Source: Oscillospiraceae bacterium (GTDB lineage Bacteria; Bacillota; Clostridia; Oscillospirales; Ruminococcaceae). From it: 64,000 bases of DNA. The DNA lies in the NCBI GenBank assembly GCA_015067145.1, contig SVNA01000010.1, positions 1 through 64,000 of the forward strand. The letters are read 5' to 3'. Shown here in pieces: positions 52,394-61,456 of this stretch (within the stretch, counting starts at the first letter, position 1; every line of letters begins with the position of its first letter). The notes beneath the pieces were generated by a model that worked only from the letters and a program-made list of their open reading frames with translations, was not told the DNA's origin and did no database searches. Position numbers and translations under genes: made by a program.

Positions 52394-52774
52394 ATGCTTA
52401 AATCTTGCAAATACTGTGGGCGGATCCACGACAGTAAATTTGATTGCGGCAGAAAGCCGAAAAAGAAAAACAACAGGCACAGCGGCGAGCTGGTACGTTA
52501 CACTTCCAGAATGAAAAAGAAATCGGAAGCAGTCAAAGCAGCGGCACATTATCTCTGTGAGTATCACCTGTACATAGGTCAGCTGGTGTACACAGAACTG
52601 GAGACGCATCACATCATAAAGCTGCAGGAACGGCAGGATTTGGCAACAGAAGACAGTAATTTAATCTGTCTGTGCCGCAACTGTCACGAAAAGGCCGAAA
52701 AAGGCGAAATTTCGCCACAGTTATTACGAAAAATTGCACTGAGCAGAGGGAAACAGTCCCCCCGGCTCTTTTAA
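52394..52774 (+). CDS. HNH endonuclease
   Basis: 126 residues. Zinc cysteines (CKYCGR and CLCRNCHEK) and the HNH motif ETHHIIKLQER...NLICLCRNCH are visible. It lies directly before the terminase genes, where HNH nucleases assist DNA packaging in HK97-type phages. The start 52,394 follows AGAAAGGA. The longer upstream frame would run through the tRNA and is rejected. Confidence 0.9.
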   Translation: MLKSCKYCGRIHDSKFDCGRKPKKKNNRHSGELVRYTSRMKKKSEAVKAAAHYLCEYHLYIGQLVYTELETHHIIKLQERQDLATEDSNLICLCRNCHEKAEKGEISPQLLRKIALSRGKQSPRLF

Positions 52775-52941
52775 TTATTATTTTTAATAAGCCGTGGAAC
52801 CGACGATGGCCCTCAAAAAATAAAAAATTCCCCAAATAAGAAAATTTAGGAAAAATGAAGAGAAAAGAAAAGGCCCTCGCACACACGCGAATAAGGAAAA
52901 ATATACATTAAAGCCAGAATCGGAGAAAGGAGGCTTTTTAT

Positions 52942-53463
52942 ATGCCAAGAGCACCAAAAACTGTTGAAAATATGAGCAAAAACCTTACAAAAACAGAGCG
53001 GGAATACCTCGAAAATGCCGAAAAAGCCACACTTTCGGGTATGCCGATAAGAGCGTTCAAAAGGACCAAAAAAGACAAAATTGCCCATAAGGAGTTCGTC
53101 AGAGTGACAGAACTGCTGTCAGCTGTCGGCAAGAACGATGCGATGTACGAGGCGGTTATAAACGACTACTGTATGTACCTTTCGGACATTGAAAGAAACC
53201 GCGATTACCGCGAGAAATTTGAAAAGGACATTGACGAACTGGACGAACTGTTCCTGGCGGACGAAATTACCATATCAGAAAAAATGCGAATGAGGGTAAA
53301 ACACAACGACAACATCCTTGCCTGCGACAAGCAGATAAATGTGTTGCAGCGTAAACGCTTTGAAATAGAAAAAGAGACGGGTTTTACGGTGGCTTCATCC
53401 TTGCGAAGCATACCAAAGAAAAAAGAACCGGAAGAAGACCCGCTGGCCGAGGCCCTTAAATGA
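52942..53463 (+). CDS. terS: Terminase small subunit
   Basis: 173 residues, P27-type small subunit, which recognises the packaging site. NDAMYEAVINDYCMYLSDIERNRDYREKFEKDI is the central helical part. AAAGGAGG precedes the start, and the stop overlaps the large subunit start (ATGA). The 167 bases upstream hold two GGCCCTC copies and may include the packaging site. Confidence 0.85.
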   Translation: MPRAPKTVENMSKNLTKTEREYLENAEKATLSGMPIRAFKRTKKDKIAHKEFVRVTELLSAVGKNDAMYEAVINDYCMYLSDIERNRDYREKFEKDIDELDELFLADEITISEKMRMRVKHNDNILACDKQINVLQRKRFEIEKETGFTVASSLRSIPKKKEPEEDPLAEALK

Positions 53464-55133
53464 CGGTAGTGGAAAGCCGTGCTGTCAGCTATGCAAAATG
53501 GTGTGCTAACAGCAAAAATAAAAAAGCACCGTCCTATGTTAAAAAGCAGGCAAGGCAGTGGCTTAAAATTGTGGACGGCAAAGACAGGGAAGCTTATGTT
53601 TGCGAAGATGCTTTTCAGCGTATATGCAAGCTGCTGCAGCTTATGGTTCATCCGGACCTGCATTGCAGCATGTATGACGGCCTTGAAGATTATGCCTGGT
53701 TCTTTATCGTTGCGGTCCTTTGCACAAAAAACAGAGAAGGCAACCGATATTATGAAACAGCGGTACTGGAAATTTGCCGTAAAAACTTCAAGACCTTCAA
53801 TTCAGCAATTATATTTATATTGCTGATGCTCACCGAGCCAAAGTTTTCCCGCTTTTTCTCTGTGGCTCCTGACCTTAAACTGTCCAGCGAGCTGAAAGTT
53901 GCTGTGCGAAAGATTATAAAATCATCACCGGCTCTGGACAGTGCTTTTAAAATTCTGCGCAGTGAAGTACGATGCAAAAGGACAGACAGTGAATATGTTC
54001 CACTGGCTTACAGTCAGGACAAAATGGATGGCAAACTTGCCAATGCCTTTCTTGCTGACGAGGCAGGTGCCATGGAAAGCTATCCGATAGAGGCTATGCG
54101 TTCATCACAGATTACATTGCTGTCGAAACTGGGTATTATTATTTCCACACAGTACCCTAATGATGATAATGTCATGATTGACGAAATAGATATATCCAAG
54201 AAAACGCTGGACGGTTTGATTGATAACCGCAGGCGTTTTTCTTTGTTATATGAGCCTGACGACAATCTGCTGCAGGGGGACCAGTGGCAGACAAATGATC
54301 TGATTATATATCAGTCCAACCCTGTTGCAGTCAATAATAAAAATATCTTCAATGCCATAAAGGATATGCGCACAATGGCGGTGCTGTATGAGAACAAGCG
54401 CGAAAACTACCTCTGCAAGCACAACAATATCAAGTACAAAGGCCTTGGTGTTGAGGGATATGTGGAAATCACAAAGGTGCGCGAGTGCAAACGGGCCGAT
54501 GATGATTCCTTCTGGCAGGGCAGGAATGTTTATATAGGCCTTGACCTTTCCCAGACTGATGATAATACATCGGTGGCTATGGCCTGCGTATATGACGGCG
54601 TTTTATATGCAAAGGTGTGGGGATTTATCCCGGCAGACCGCAAAGATTACAAGTCCAAGCGTGAGGAGGTAAACTACGACCGCCTTATAAAGAACGGCTG
54701 CTGTTTTGCCTGCGGTGAGGAGGTTATCGACTACGGCTTTGTCGAGCGTCATATCCTTTCCATCGAGGAAAAATACGGTGTGAACATCATACAGCTTGGA
54801 TATGACCGCTATAACGCAATATCCACTATACAAAAGCTGGAGGCAGGCGGAATTGAATGCGTTGAAATCAAACAGCATTCATCGGTGCTGCACTCACCGA
54901 CAAAGCTTTTGAAAGAAAAGATTTTAAGCAAACAGTTTAAGTATGACGAAAATCTGATGCTTGAAATAAACTTCCAGAATGCACGTTGCACGGAAGATAC
55001 AAACCTTAACAAATACGTCAACAAAAAGAAATCTGCAGGCAAGGTGGATATGGTGGTTTCCCTTATAAATGCCACATACCTTGTGGAGCAGGATATGCTT
55101 TTTGGCAGTGACGATTTTGTAGTACAGACATAA
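53460..55133 (+). CDS. terL: Terminase large subunit
   Basis: 557 residues, ATPase plus nuclease of DNA packaging. The Walker A region is atypical, CRKNFKTFNSA, with Phe where Gly is usual (RKNGKT); this variant occurs in a subgroup of phage terminases. Walker B is NAFLADEAGAM, and the nuclease Asp residues are in GLDLSQTDDNTS. The length is normal. Confidence 0.92.
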   Translation: MTVVESRAVSYAKWCANSKNKKAPSYVKKQARQWLKIVDGKDREAYVCEDAFQRICKLLQLMVHPDLHCSMYDGLEDYAWFFIVAVLCTKNREGNRYYETAVLEICRKNFKTFNSAIIFILLMLTEPKFSRFFSVAPDLKLSSELKVAVRKIIKSSPALDSAFKILRSEVRCKRTDSEYVPLAYSQDKMDGKLANAFLADEAGAMESYPIEAMRSSQITLLSKLGIIISTQYPNDDNVMIDEIDISKKTLDGLIDNRRRFSLLYEPDDNLLQGDQWQTNDLIIYQSNPVAVNNKNIFNAIKDMRTMAVLYENKRENYLCKHNNIKYKGLGVEGYVEITKVRECKRADDDSFWQGRNVYIGLDLSQTDDNTSVAMACVYDGVLYAKVWGFIPADRKDYKSKREEVNYDRLIKNGCCFACGEEVIDYGFVERHILSIEEKYGVNIIQLGYDRYNAISTIQKLEAGGIECVEIKQHSSVLHSPTKLLKEKILSKQFKYDENLMLEINFQNARCTEDTNLNKYVNKKKSAGKVDMVVSLINATYLVEQDMLFGSDDFVVQT

Positions 55134-55145
55134 GGAAGAGATACA

Positions 55146-56795
55146 ATGGGATTTTTTGATTTTTTTAAAAGAGAAGACAGGGCAGAGGAAGTTGTAAGCT
55201 CTTCGGGCGGTGACGAGCTTATCAGGGCTTTGCTCAGCAATAATACTGTCACAAGAGAAATGGCACTGGAAATACCTGAAATTTCGGGCACAATAGACCT
55301 GATTGCAAGCATTGTGGCCAGCACTCCGATAAAGCTGTATACAGAGGTTGACGGCAAGGTCAAGGAGATAACCGAGGACCGCCGTCTGCGCCTGCTCAAT
55401 GATGAAACAGGGGATACGCTGACAGCCAACGAGTTCTGGAGGGCGATCACCGAAGACTATTACCTTGGCAAAGGCGGTTATGCTTATATAAATACATACC
55501 GCAATGATGTGGTAAGCCTGCATTATGTTAAGGAAACCGAGGTATCAATCAGCAAAAATTATGATCCTATATTCAAGGATTTTGATATCTATGTTGCAGG
55601 AAACAGATATTATCCGTGGCAGTTTATAAGGATTCTGCGTAATACAAAAGACGGTGCCAGCGGCACACCGATTACGGCCGAAAACTCAAAGATTATATCG
55701 GTGGCGTATTCTTCTCTTAAATACGAACTGAATGCAGCCAGACGAGGCGGCAATAAAAAAGGGTTTCTCAAAAGCGAGAAAAAACTGGAAGAACCTGCGC
55801 TCAAGTCTTTGCGAAGTGCTTTTTCCCGTCTTTATTCTGATGACACCGAGGCTTCCGAGCCGTTTATCGTACTCAATGGTACTATCGACTTTAAAGAAAG
55901 CAGCAATACCCTTGCAGAGATGCAGCTTAATGAAAACAAAACTGCAAATGCCAAGGAGTTTGCAAAGCTTTTCCACGTTTCGCCCGAAGCAGTAAGCGGC
56001 GGAACAGCAGACACCTCCACAATTGCAAAGCTGGCGGCAATTCCGCTTATGGGGGTTATTCAGTCGGCACTTAACCGCGACCTGCTGAAAGAAAAAGAAA
56101 AAGGCAGACTGTATTTTGCTTTTGACACCAAGGAACTGCTGAAAGGTGATATCACCGAGCGTTACAATGCATACAAAACTGCGCTGGATGCAAACTTTAT
56201 GCAGCCTGATGAGGTACGCTACCTTGAAGACCTTGAGCCTTTGGGCCTTAACTTTATCAAACTTGGCCTGCAGGATGTGCTTTATAACCCTGATACAAAA
56301 GAAATCTTTACACCGAACACAGGCAAAATGCAGGCACTTGAAAACGGAGCATTGTCTGACGGCAGCGAAGAACGTGCAAATCCATACAGAAATTCTAAAA
56401 ATGGACAATTTACAAACAAACCTGCTGGTTCGGGGTTGACAAACAGTCAAGCAGGCAGTACAATAAAATCTTCCTCAAAAGTGATAGGTGTTAACGGCAA
56501 GGATTTTGACTCGAAACATCTGCCACCTGTTGAAATTGCCCCGGGAATAAAGAAAACTGCAGTAAAGGGTTCAAAAGTGACAAAAGTTCATACATTTGCA
56601 GGCAAGGGAACAAAATCTCCTTTGCGTGTTGAATCGGGACTTATAAAGCAGTTTGGCGGCAAAGCTGGTGAATGGCAGCATACAACAGGCGATGTTGATT
56701 TTAAAATAAAAGCCAACAACAAGACAGCGGAAGTACATTGGTTCCAGGAATCCAGTGTAGGAATTGTAAAAGCAAAAGTTAAACGCTGGAGGTAA
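55146..56795 (+). CDS. Portal protein with C-terminal polymorphic-toxin (Ntox50-like) domain
   Basis: 549 residues. Residues 1 to about 410 are an HK97-type portal (GFFDFFKRE, LIASIVASTPIKLYTE, PIFKDFDIYVAG, LFHVSPEAVSGG). Then NPYRNSKNGQFTN (about 415-430) and a flexible linker lead to about 70 C-terminal residues: TFAGKGTKSPLRVESGL, GGKAGEWQHTTGDVD and AEVHWFQESSVGIVKAKVKR. This end matches my memory of polymorphic toxin type 50 (Ntox50), a presumed nuclease domain found at the ends of phage head proteins. The next gene, three bases later, is a possible immunity gene. Confidence 0.82.
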   Translation: MGFFDFFKREDRAEEVVSSSGGDELIRALLSNNTVTREMALEIPEISGTIDLIASIVASTPIKLYTEVDGKVKEITEDRRLRLLNDETGDTLTANEFWRAITEDYYLGKGGYAYINTYRNDVVSLHYVKETEVSISKNYDPIFKDFDIYVAGNRYYPWQFIRILRNTKDGASGTPITAENSKIISVAYSSLKYELNAARRGGNKKGFLKSEKKLEEPALKSLRSAFSRLYSDDTEASEPFIVLNGTIDFKESSNTLAEMQLNENKTANAKEFAKLFHVSPEAVSGGTADTSTIAKLAAIPLMGVIQSALNRDLLKEKEKGRLYFAFDTKELLKGDITERYNAYKTALDANFMQPDEVRYLEDLEPLGLNFIKLGLQDVLYNPDTKEIFTPNTGKMQALENGALSDGSEERANPYRNSKNGQFTNKPAGSGLTNSQAGSTIKSSSKVIGVNGKDFDSKHLPPVEIAPGIKKTAVKGSKVTKVHTFAGKGTKSPLRVESGLIKQFGGKAGEWQHTTGDVDFKIKANNKTAEVHWFQESSVGIVKAKVKRWR

Positions 56796-56797
56796 AT

Positions 56798-56989
56798 ATG
56801 AAAGCTAAATATTTAGGTGAAGATGATTTTCCATATCTTACAAAAGGTAAGACTTATGAAATAATTGCAGTCGAAAAAGGTCCTGATTTCACAGGAGAAG
56901 CAGAAGAGACGGATTGGTACAGAGTTAATACAGACATGGACGAAGATTATTTGTTCCTGCCTGATGGCTTTGAACTGATTGAGGAATAA
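56798..56989 (+). CDS. Possible immunity protein for the portal toxin domain
   Basis: 63 acidic residues (MKAKYLGEDDFPYLTKGKTYEIIAVEKG, quoted only by its first part here: KAKYLGEDDF) with a small all-beta, SH3-like pattern and a DEDYLFLPDGFELIEE end. It starts two bases after the toxin stop, with GGAGG upstream, and is followed by a terminator. Its size, acidity and position fit an immunity protein. The function is inferred from position. Confidence 0.65.
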   Translation: MKAKYLGEDDFPYLTKGKTYEIIAVEKGPDFTGEAEETDWYRVNTDMDEDYLFLPDGFELIEE

Positions 56990-57004
56990 AACAATTTAAT
57001 ACCC

Positions 57005-57037
57005 AAAAGCACTATGTATTTTGCATAGTGCTTTTTT
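57005..57037 (+). terminator. Terminator inside the head operon
   Basis: AAAAGCACTATG pairs with CATAGTGCTTTT, followed by T. It separates the portal-toxin-immunity genes from the protease gene. Confidence 0.85.
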
Positions 57038-57069
57038 GTTGCCATTTTCTGTGAAAGGAGGTGACAAGT

Positions 57070-57666
57070 ATGAAAATAGAAGTTAGAGCCGACGGTGTTC
57101 ATATCTCAGGATATGTTAACGTCACAGAAAAGCCAAGCCGTCCTGTTATAACTCCTCACGGCAAGGTGATTGAGGTTATCGAACCGAGAGCCTTTGAAAA
57201 GGCACTTGCCCGTGCAGGTGATATCTCGGTTACTGTTGACCACGACTCCACACACATTTACGCAAGCACAAGAGAAGGCAGTCTCAAGATGTTCGAAGAC
57301 AATATCGGTCTGCACGCAGATGTTCTGATTGTTGACCCTGCAATTATCGAAATTGCAAAACAGGGTAAAATCAAGGGCTGGTCTTTTGGTATGTACAATG
57401 TCGTGGACAGTCTGGAACAGCGTGCTGACAAGCTGCCTTTGCGCAGAATTTCCGATATGGACATTGACCATCTGACTTTGGTAGTCAAAAAGAACCCTGT
57501 TTATTCCGCCACAAGCGTGGAGGTAAGGGCAGAAAACGAAATCGACCTTGAACTGAGGGCGATGGATATTACACCACAAATTACGCAGACAGCGGAAGAT
57601 ACACCGCCGCCTGTGTCTTTTGATATCAAGGCTTATAAAGAAAGAACCGACAAACTGAGAAAATAA
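57070..57666 (+). CDS. HK97-type prohead protease
   Basis: 198 residues, the maturation protease that trims the capsid N-terminus. The catalytic His is in TVDHDSTHIYAS and the Ser in IKGWSFGMY, with FEKALARAGDISV typical of the family. The start at 57,070 has GAAAGGAGGTGAC upstream; the GTG at 57,061 is part of that site. Confidence 0.92.
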   Translation: MKIEVRADGVHISGYVNVTEKPSRPVITPHGKVIEVIEPRAFEKALARAGDISVTVDHDSTHIYASTREGSLKMFEDNIGLHADVLIVDPAIIEIAKQGKIKGWSFGMYNVVDSLEQRADKLPLRRISDMDIDHLTLVVKKNPVYSATSVEVRAENEIDLELRAMDITPQITQTAEDTPPPVSFDIKAYKERTDKLRK

Positions 57667-57691
57667 TTTTTTTATTTACGGAGGTAACTCA

Positions 57692-58798
57692 ATGAAGAAA
57701 CTTATTGAAAAACGTGCTGAATTGCAGGATGAAATGGATGTAATCCTCAACAAAGCTGAAACAGAAAACAGAGCGATGACCGATGAAGAAGTAAAGCGCT
57801 TTGATGAAATCGAAGCAGAAATCCGTGCTATCGACGTGACACTGGAAAAGAAAGACAAGGCACGCAAAACAGAAAACCGTGCAAACCCTGAAGAAAAAAC
57901 AGTTGAAGAAAGAGCAGCGGCAGAAGAAAAAGCTTTCTGTGACTATGTTCTTGGTATTGCAACAGAAAACCGTGCTCAGCTTACAGAGGGTGCAAACGGT
58001 ACAATCGTGCCAACAACAATCGCAAACAGAATCATCGAAGAAGTAAAAGCACAGGTGCCTTTCTTCCAGTATGCAGACCTTTACGAAACAGCGGGCAAAC
58101 TCAGCATCCCTGTTTATTCTGAAGATTCAGAAAACTACATCAACGCTGACTATGTTGATGAAGGCACAGAACTTACAGATAACGTTGGCAAGTTTATCAC
58201 TGTTGACCTTGAAGGCTTTGTTATCGGTGCACTTGCACTTGTTTCCAACAAACTGAAAAACAACACAGATCTTAACGTTGCTGACTTTATCGTAAAACAG
58301 GTTGCAAAAGCTATTTCCCGTAAGCTTATGAAAGAGTTTACAATCGGCACAGCCAGCAAAATCAGCGGTGTTATCAGCACACCAACAATCGTTACAGCTG
58401 GTGCTGCAGCAGCACTTACTTACGATGACCTTGTAAACCTTAAACAGAAAATCCCGCAGGCATACCGCGAAAAAGGCGCATGGGTAATGCATCCGAACAC
58501 ATACGCAGCAGTTCTCAAACTCAAAGACGGTAATCAGCGCCCATACTTTGAAGAAGGTAAACCAATCCTTAATCGCCCTGTTATCGAATCCGAAGATATG
58601 CCGGAAATTGCAACAAAGGCAAAACCAGTTGTATTTGGTGACCTTTCCGGTTACGCAATTAAAGGCGCAAAAGCGGTTGAAGTTCAGGTGCTTCGCGAAA
58701 AATTTGCCACAAAAAACATGCTGGGTATCCTCGGCTTTGCTGAATACGACGGTGAAGTTGCAGACAAACAGAAGATTGCGGCACTCCAGATGGCTTAA
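57692..58798 (+). CDS. HK97-type major capsid protein
   Basis: 368 residues. The first about 90 form a charged coiled-coil scaffolding region (KRAELQDEMDVILNKAETENRAM) removed on maturation. The fold then begins near QLTEGANGTIVPTTIANRIIEEV and continues with IPVYSEDSENYINADYVDEGTEL, the E-loop region, and GAWVMHPNTYAAVLKLKDGNQRPYF. Codon bias suggests high expression. GGAGG precedes the ATG. Confidence 0.95.
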   Translation: MKKLIEKRAELQDEMDVILNKAETENRAMTDEEVKRFDEIEAEIRAIDVTLEKKDKARKTENRANPEEKTVEERAAAEEKAFCDYVLGIATENRAQLTEGANGTIVPTTIANRIIEEVKAQVPFFQYADLYETAGKLSIPVYSEDSENYINADYVDEGTELTDNVGKFITVDLEGFVIGALALVSNKLKNNTDLNVADFIVKQVAKAISRKLMKEFTIGTASKISGVISTPTIVTAGAAAALTYDDLVNLKQKIPQAYREKGAWVMHPNTYAAVLKLKDGNQRPYFEEGKPILNRPVIESEDMPEIATKAKPVVFGDLSGYAIKGAKAVEVQVLREKFATKNMLGILGFAEYDGEVADKQKIAALQMA

Positions 58799-58813
58799 CA
58801 AGGAGGTTTATAT

Positions 58814-59122
58814 ATGAAACTTTACAAAGCAACCACAAGTTTTGCAGGTAAAGTTTGTATGGCCGTGAACGAAGAAAGAAGACTGGCAAACAAGGACGCT
58901 GCCGGTCTTCTTGAATGCGGTTATATCATACCTGTGGAAGAACCTGCACCACAGCAGACAGAAAACAGCTCTGACGAAACAGATTCCGCAGAAACTGTTA
59001 CTGAAACACCAGAAAACGTTACGGAAACAGAGGAAACTGTTTCTGAAACTGCAGAAAACGTTGTTGAAACAGAGGGAACTGTTTCTGAACAGGCTGAAGA
59101 CAAAAAAGGCAAAAAGAAATAA
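58814..59122 (+). CDS. Head-associated protein with ET-rich repeats
   Basis: 102 residues. The N-terminal half is folded-looking (KLYKATTSFAGKVCMAVNEE). The C-terminal half is a repeat of Thr-Glu-Thr units (ETVTETPENVTETEETVSET) and ends in KKGKKK. Such tails occur in proteins just after the capsid gene. Function is unknown; a decoration or connector accessory is possible. Confidence 0.65.
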   Translation: MKLYKATTSFAGKVCMAVNEERRLANKDAAGLLECGYIIPVEEPAPQQTENSSDETDSAETVTETPENVTETEETVSETAENVVETEGTVSEQAEDKKGKKK

Positions 59123-59137
59123 TGCGGGGTGCAGGCT

Positions 59138-59428
59138 ATGAAGATAAGCGAACTTACAAATATGGATATTCTCGGTTTTATCAAAGCAGAGGTTGACGAA
59201 GATTCAAAAAAAGAAATGGAACTGATAATGCCGGCGGCAAAGGTTTATATATGTGACTACACAAGTCTGAAAACTGAAGAACTGGACAACCACGAGGATA
59301 TTACAATCGCATATATTGCACTTTGCCAGCACATGTATGATAACCGCACCTTTGCACTTGACAGCAAAGAAGTCAACAGAGTTATCGAAAGCATTCTCGG
59401 CCTGCACGACCATAATCTTGTGGGGTGA
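59138..59428 (+). CDS. Head-tail connector (gp6-like)
   Basis: 96 residues, of the DNA-packaging/connector family with an all-helix pattern (FIKAEVDEDSKKEMELIMPAAKVYI). The start at 59,138 follows GGGGTG; the in-frame GTG at 59,129 overlaps it. It forms the ring under the portal. Confidence 0.82.
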   Translation: MKISELTNMDILGFIKAEVDEDSKKEMELIMPAAKVYICDYTSLKTEELDNHEDITIAYIALCQHMYDNRTFALDSKEVNRVIESILGLHDHNLVG

Positions 59429-59432
59429 TTTT

Positions 59433-59786
59433 ATGATGATTAACCCTGGCGAGTTCCGCCACAAAATTACCATTCAGAAAGTAAACGAAGACACCGACAG
59501 CACTGACAGTGCAGGTAACCACATTGTCAGCTGGTCTGACTGGAAAAAGCTTTATGCAAAAATCAACAGCCTTTACGGTCAGGAATACTGGCAGGCAGCG
59601 GCACAGGGGCAGGAAAACACTGTGGTTTTCACTTTGCGGTGGAGCAGGGAACTTGAAATTCTTGCACAGACAAAGGAGATCACACAGTACCGCATTGTTT
59701 ATAACGGCCTGCCTTATGACATTATCAGCTATGACAATGTGAATTTTGCAAACAGGCTGGTAAAGATAAAGGCGGTGAACCGATGA
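59433..59786 (+). CDS. Head-tail adaptor (head closure) protein
   Basis: 117 residues. PGEFRHKITIQKVNEDTDSTDSAGNHIVSWSDWKKLYAKI is the head-closure family signature of Firmicutes phages. The ATG at 59,433 follows GGGGTGATTTT, four bases after the connector stop. Confidence 0.88.
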   Translation: MMINPGEFRHKITIQKVNEDTDSTDSAGNHIVSWSDWKKLYAKINSLYGQEYWQAAAQGQENTVVFTLRWSRELEILAQTKEITQYRIVYNGLPYDIISYDNVNFANRLVKIKAVNR

Positions 59787-60166
59787 GATGTACTATTGAC
59801 GGCCTTGCCGCCGCAATTCAGAAAGAACTTGCTGACTACAATCAGGAGGTTACCGACGGCATCAAGGAAGACTGCCGGCAGGTTGCCAGAGAATGCCGTG
59901 CGGAGATAAAACAGAACAGCCCGGAACTGACAGGGGATTACAAAAAAGGCTGGAGCGTAAAAACAAACTACGAAAGCCGCGAGGATATCCGCCTGACAGT
60001 TCACAACAAAACCGACTATCAGCTTACACACCTGCTGGAAAAAGGCCACGCGGGTGTGGGCGGTACGGCAAAGGGGGCAGCGGCTCCCCATCCGCATATT
60101 GCTCCCGCAGAACAGCACGCCGCCGAAAAACTTATAAACAAAGCCAAAACGAGGGTAAAAGGATGA
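59783..60166 (+). CDS. HK97 gp10-like minor structural protein
   Basis: 127 residues of the HK97-gp10 family. GYKKGWSVKTN-type segments are visible as DYKKGWSVKTNYE, with LTHLLEKGHAGVGG and APHPHIAPAEQHA near the end. It overlaps the adaptor by four bases and the next gene by ATGA. Confidence 0.88.
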   Translation: MRCTIDGLAAAIQKELADYNQEVTDGIKEDCRQVARECRAEIKQNSPELTGDYKKGWSVKTNYESREDIRLTVHNKTDYQLTHLLEKGHAGVGGTAKGAAAPHPHIAPAEQHAAEKLINKAKTRVKG

Positions 60167-60471
60167 ACACAGAACAGCTTAAAAATTTGCTTAAAACAAC
60201 AAATTATCCTGTGGCGTACAGATTTTTCAAGACTGCTCAGAAAGCACCTTATATCTGTTTTTACGGCTTGGGTGATAATACATTTTTTGCTGATGGCAAA
60301 AGATATGCGGCCTTTAAACGCTACAGGATAGAACTATACACCGATGGAAAAAACGAAACGGCCGAAAGCATTGTGGAAAATGCTTTGGCCGATTTTTGCT
60401 TTTCCAAAGACGGCGAAGATTATATTCAAACAATCGAAAAAACCAGAACAATTTACGAAATCGAGGTGTAA
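60163..60471 (+). CDS. Tail completion protein (DUF3168-like)
   Basis: 102 residues with NYPVAYRFFKTAQKAPYICFYG and a ferredoxin-like strand-helix pattern, typical of tail terminator proteins. The start is at 60,163, overlapping the previous stop. The longer frame beginning at 59,893 lies on top of gp10 and is rejected. Confidence 0.82.
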   Translation: MNTEQLKNLLKTTNYPVAYRFFKTAQKAPYICFYGLGDNTFFADGKRYAAFKRYRIELYTDGKNETAESIVENALADFCFSKDGEDYIQTIEKTRTIYEIEV

Positions 60472-60473
60472 AT

Positions 60474-61043
60474 ATGGCAGATAAAGTAAAATACAGTGTG
60501 CGCAAAGTGCACTATGCAATGTTTAAGGAAAACTCCGATACAGAGTACGACACACCTGTGGCTCTCCCCGGTGCAGTTTCTCTTTCTCTTGAACCGCAGG
60601 GCGATGTAAGCCCGTTTTATGCGGACGGCATCCTCTATTTTAACGCTGTGGCCAACAACGGCTATACAGGTGATCTGGAGGCAGCATATTTTCCACCGCA
60701 GTTCCTCAAGGACGTTTACGGCTATACAGAGGATGCAACCAGCAAAATGCTGACAGAACACGCCAACGTACAGCCGAAACCTTTTGCTCTGCTCTTCGAG
60801 GAAGAAGGCGACAGCGAAGGTACAAAGTTTGCATTTTATAAATGCACAGCAACACGTCCGTCCCGTTCTCTCGCAACAAAAACACAGACCATCAACCCTA
60901 ACACACAGAAGATTGCCCTGACAATGTCTCCGGATGCCAACGACACTGTTTTCGGTATGACACAGCCCGAAACACCTGCCAGTGTAAAGACAGAATGGTA
61001 CCAATCTGTACACAGAGAGACAGCAGCGGCAGCGGCTGAATAG
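60474..61043 (+). CDS. Major tail tube protein
   Basis: 189 residues of the phi13-type major tail protein family: VKYSVRKVHYAMF, LPGAVSLSLEPQGDVSPFYADGILYF and GYTGDLEAAYFPPQFLKDVYGY. The tube monomer polymerises between the head adaptor and the tail tip. It starts two bases after the previous stop, with a GAGGTG in between. Confidence 0.9.
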   Translation: MADKVKYSVRKVHYAMFKENSDTEYDTPVALPGAVSLSLEPQGDVSPFYADGILYFNAVANNGYTGDLEAAYFPPQFLKDVYGYTEDATSKMLTEHANVQPKPFALLFEEEGDSEGTKFAFYKCTATRPSRSLATKTQTINPNTQKIALTMSPDANDTVFGMTQPETPASVKTEWYQSVHRETAAAAAE

Positions 61044-61054
61044 GCGGTGTTTAT

Positions 61055-61456
61055 ATGGAGAAGCTTGTTCAGTATAAAGATTCACAGCTGGGGCTCAAGG
61101 CATCTGCTTTGACCCCGCGTCTTTACCGCATCAAGTTCGGCAGGGACATGATTGTGGATTTAAATACACTTAAAATCAATTTTGAAAAGGTGCAGAAAGC
61201 CAAAGGCGAAGACAAGGCGGATGCTGATGCAGAATACACTGTTGAGCTTTCTGTCCTTGACCTTACAATCTTTGAAAACGTTGCCTTTATTATGGCGCGT
61301 CAGTACAACAAGGCTCACGGTCTTAATGTCCCCGATAATATCGATGACTGGTTGGACAATATGGACCAGATTTTTACAATCTACGAAATTTTCCCCGACA
61401 TTATGGAGCTGTGGAGCCTTAACCAGAAAACAACATCGGTGCCTGCAAAAAAGTAA
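61055..61456 (+). CDS. Tail assembly chaperone, short form (gpG-like)
   Basis: 133 residues. A helical protein that coats the tape measure during tail assembly. The C-terminal codons are GCA AAA AAG TAA, which contain the slippery heptamer A-AAA-AAG (61,447-61,453), the E. coli dnaX type. The start at 61,055 is preceded by GGCGG and the position between tail tube and tape measure is diagnostic. Confidence 0.88.
   Translation: MEKLVQYKDSQLGLKASALTPRLYRIKFGRDMIVDLNTLKINFEKVQKAKGEDKADADAEYTVELSVLDLTIFENVAFIMARQYNKAHGLNVPDNIDDWLDNMDQIFTIYEIFPDIMELWSLNQKTTSVPAKK

Noticed and set aside
58970-59100. Short direct repeats in the gene at 58,814
   Set aside because: They are coding repeats of Thr-Glu units, not a CRISPR array or mobile repeat. 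No CRISPR array was seen anywhere in the window.
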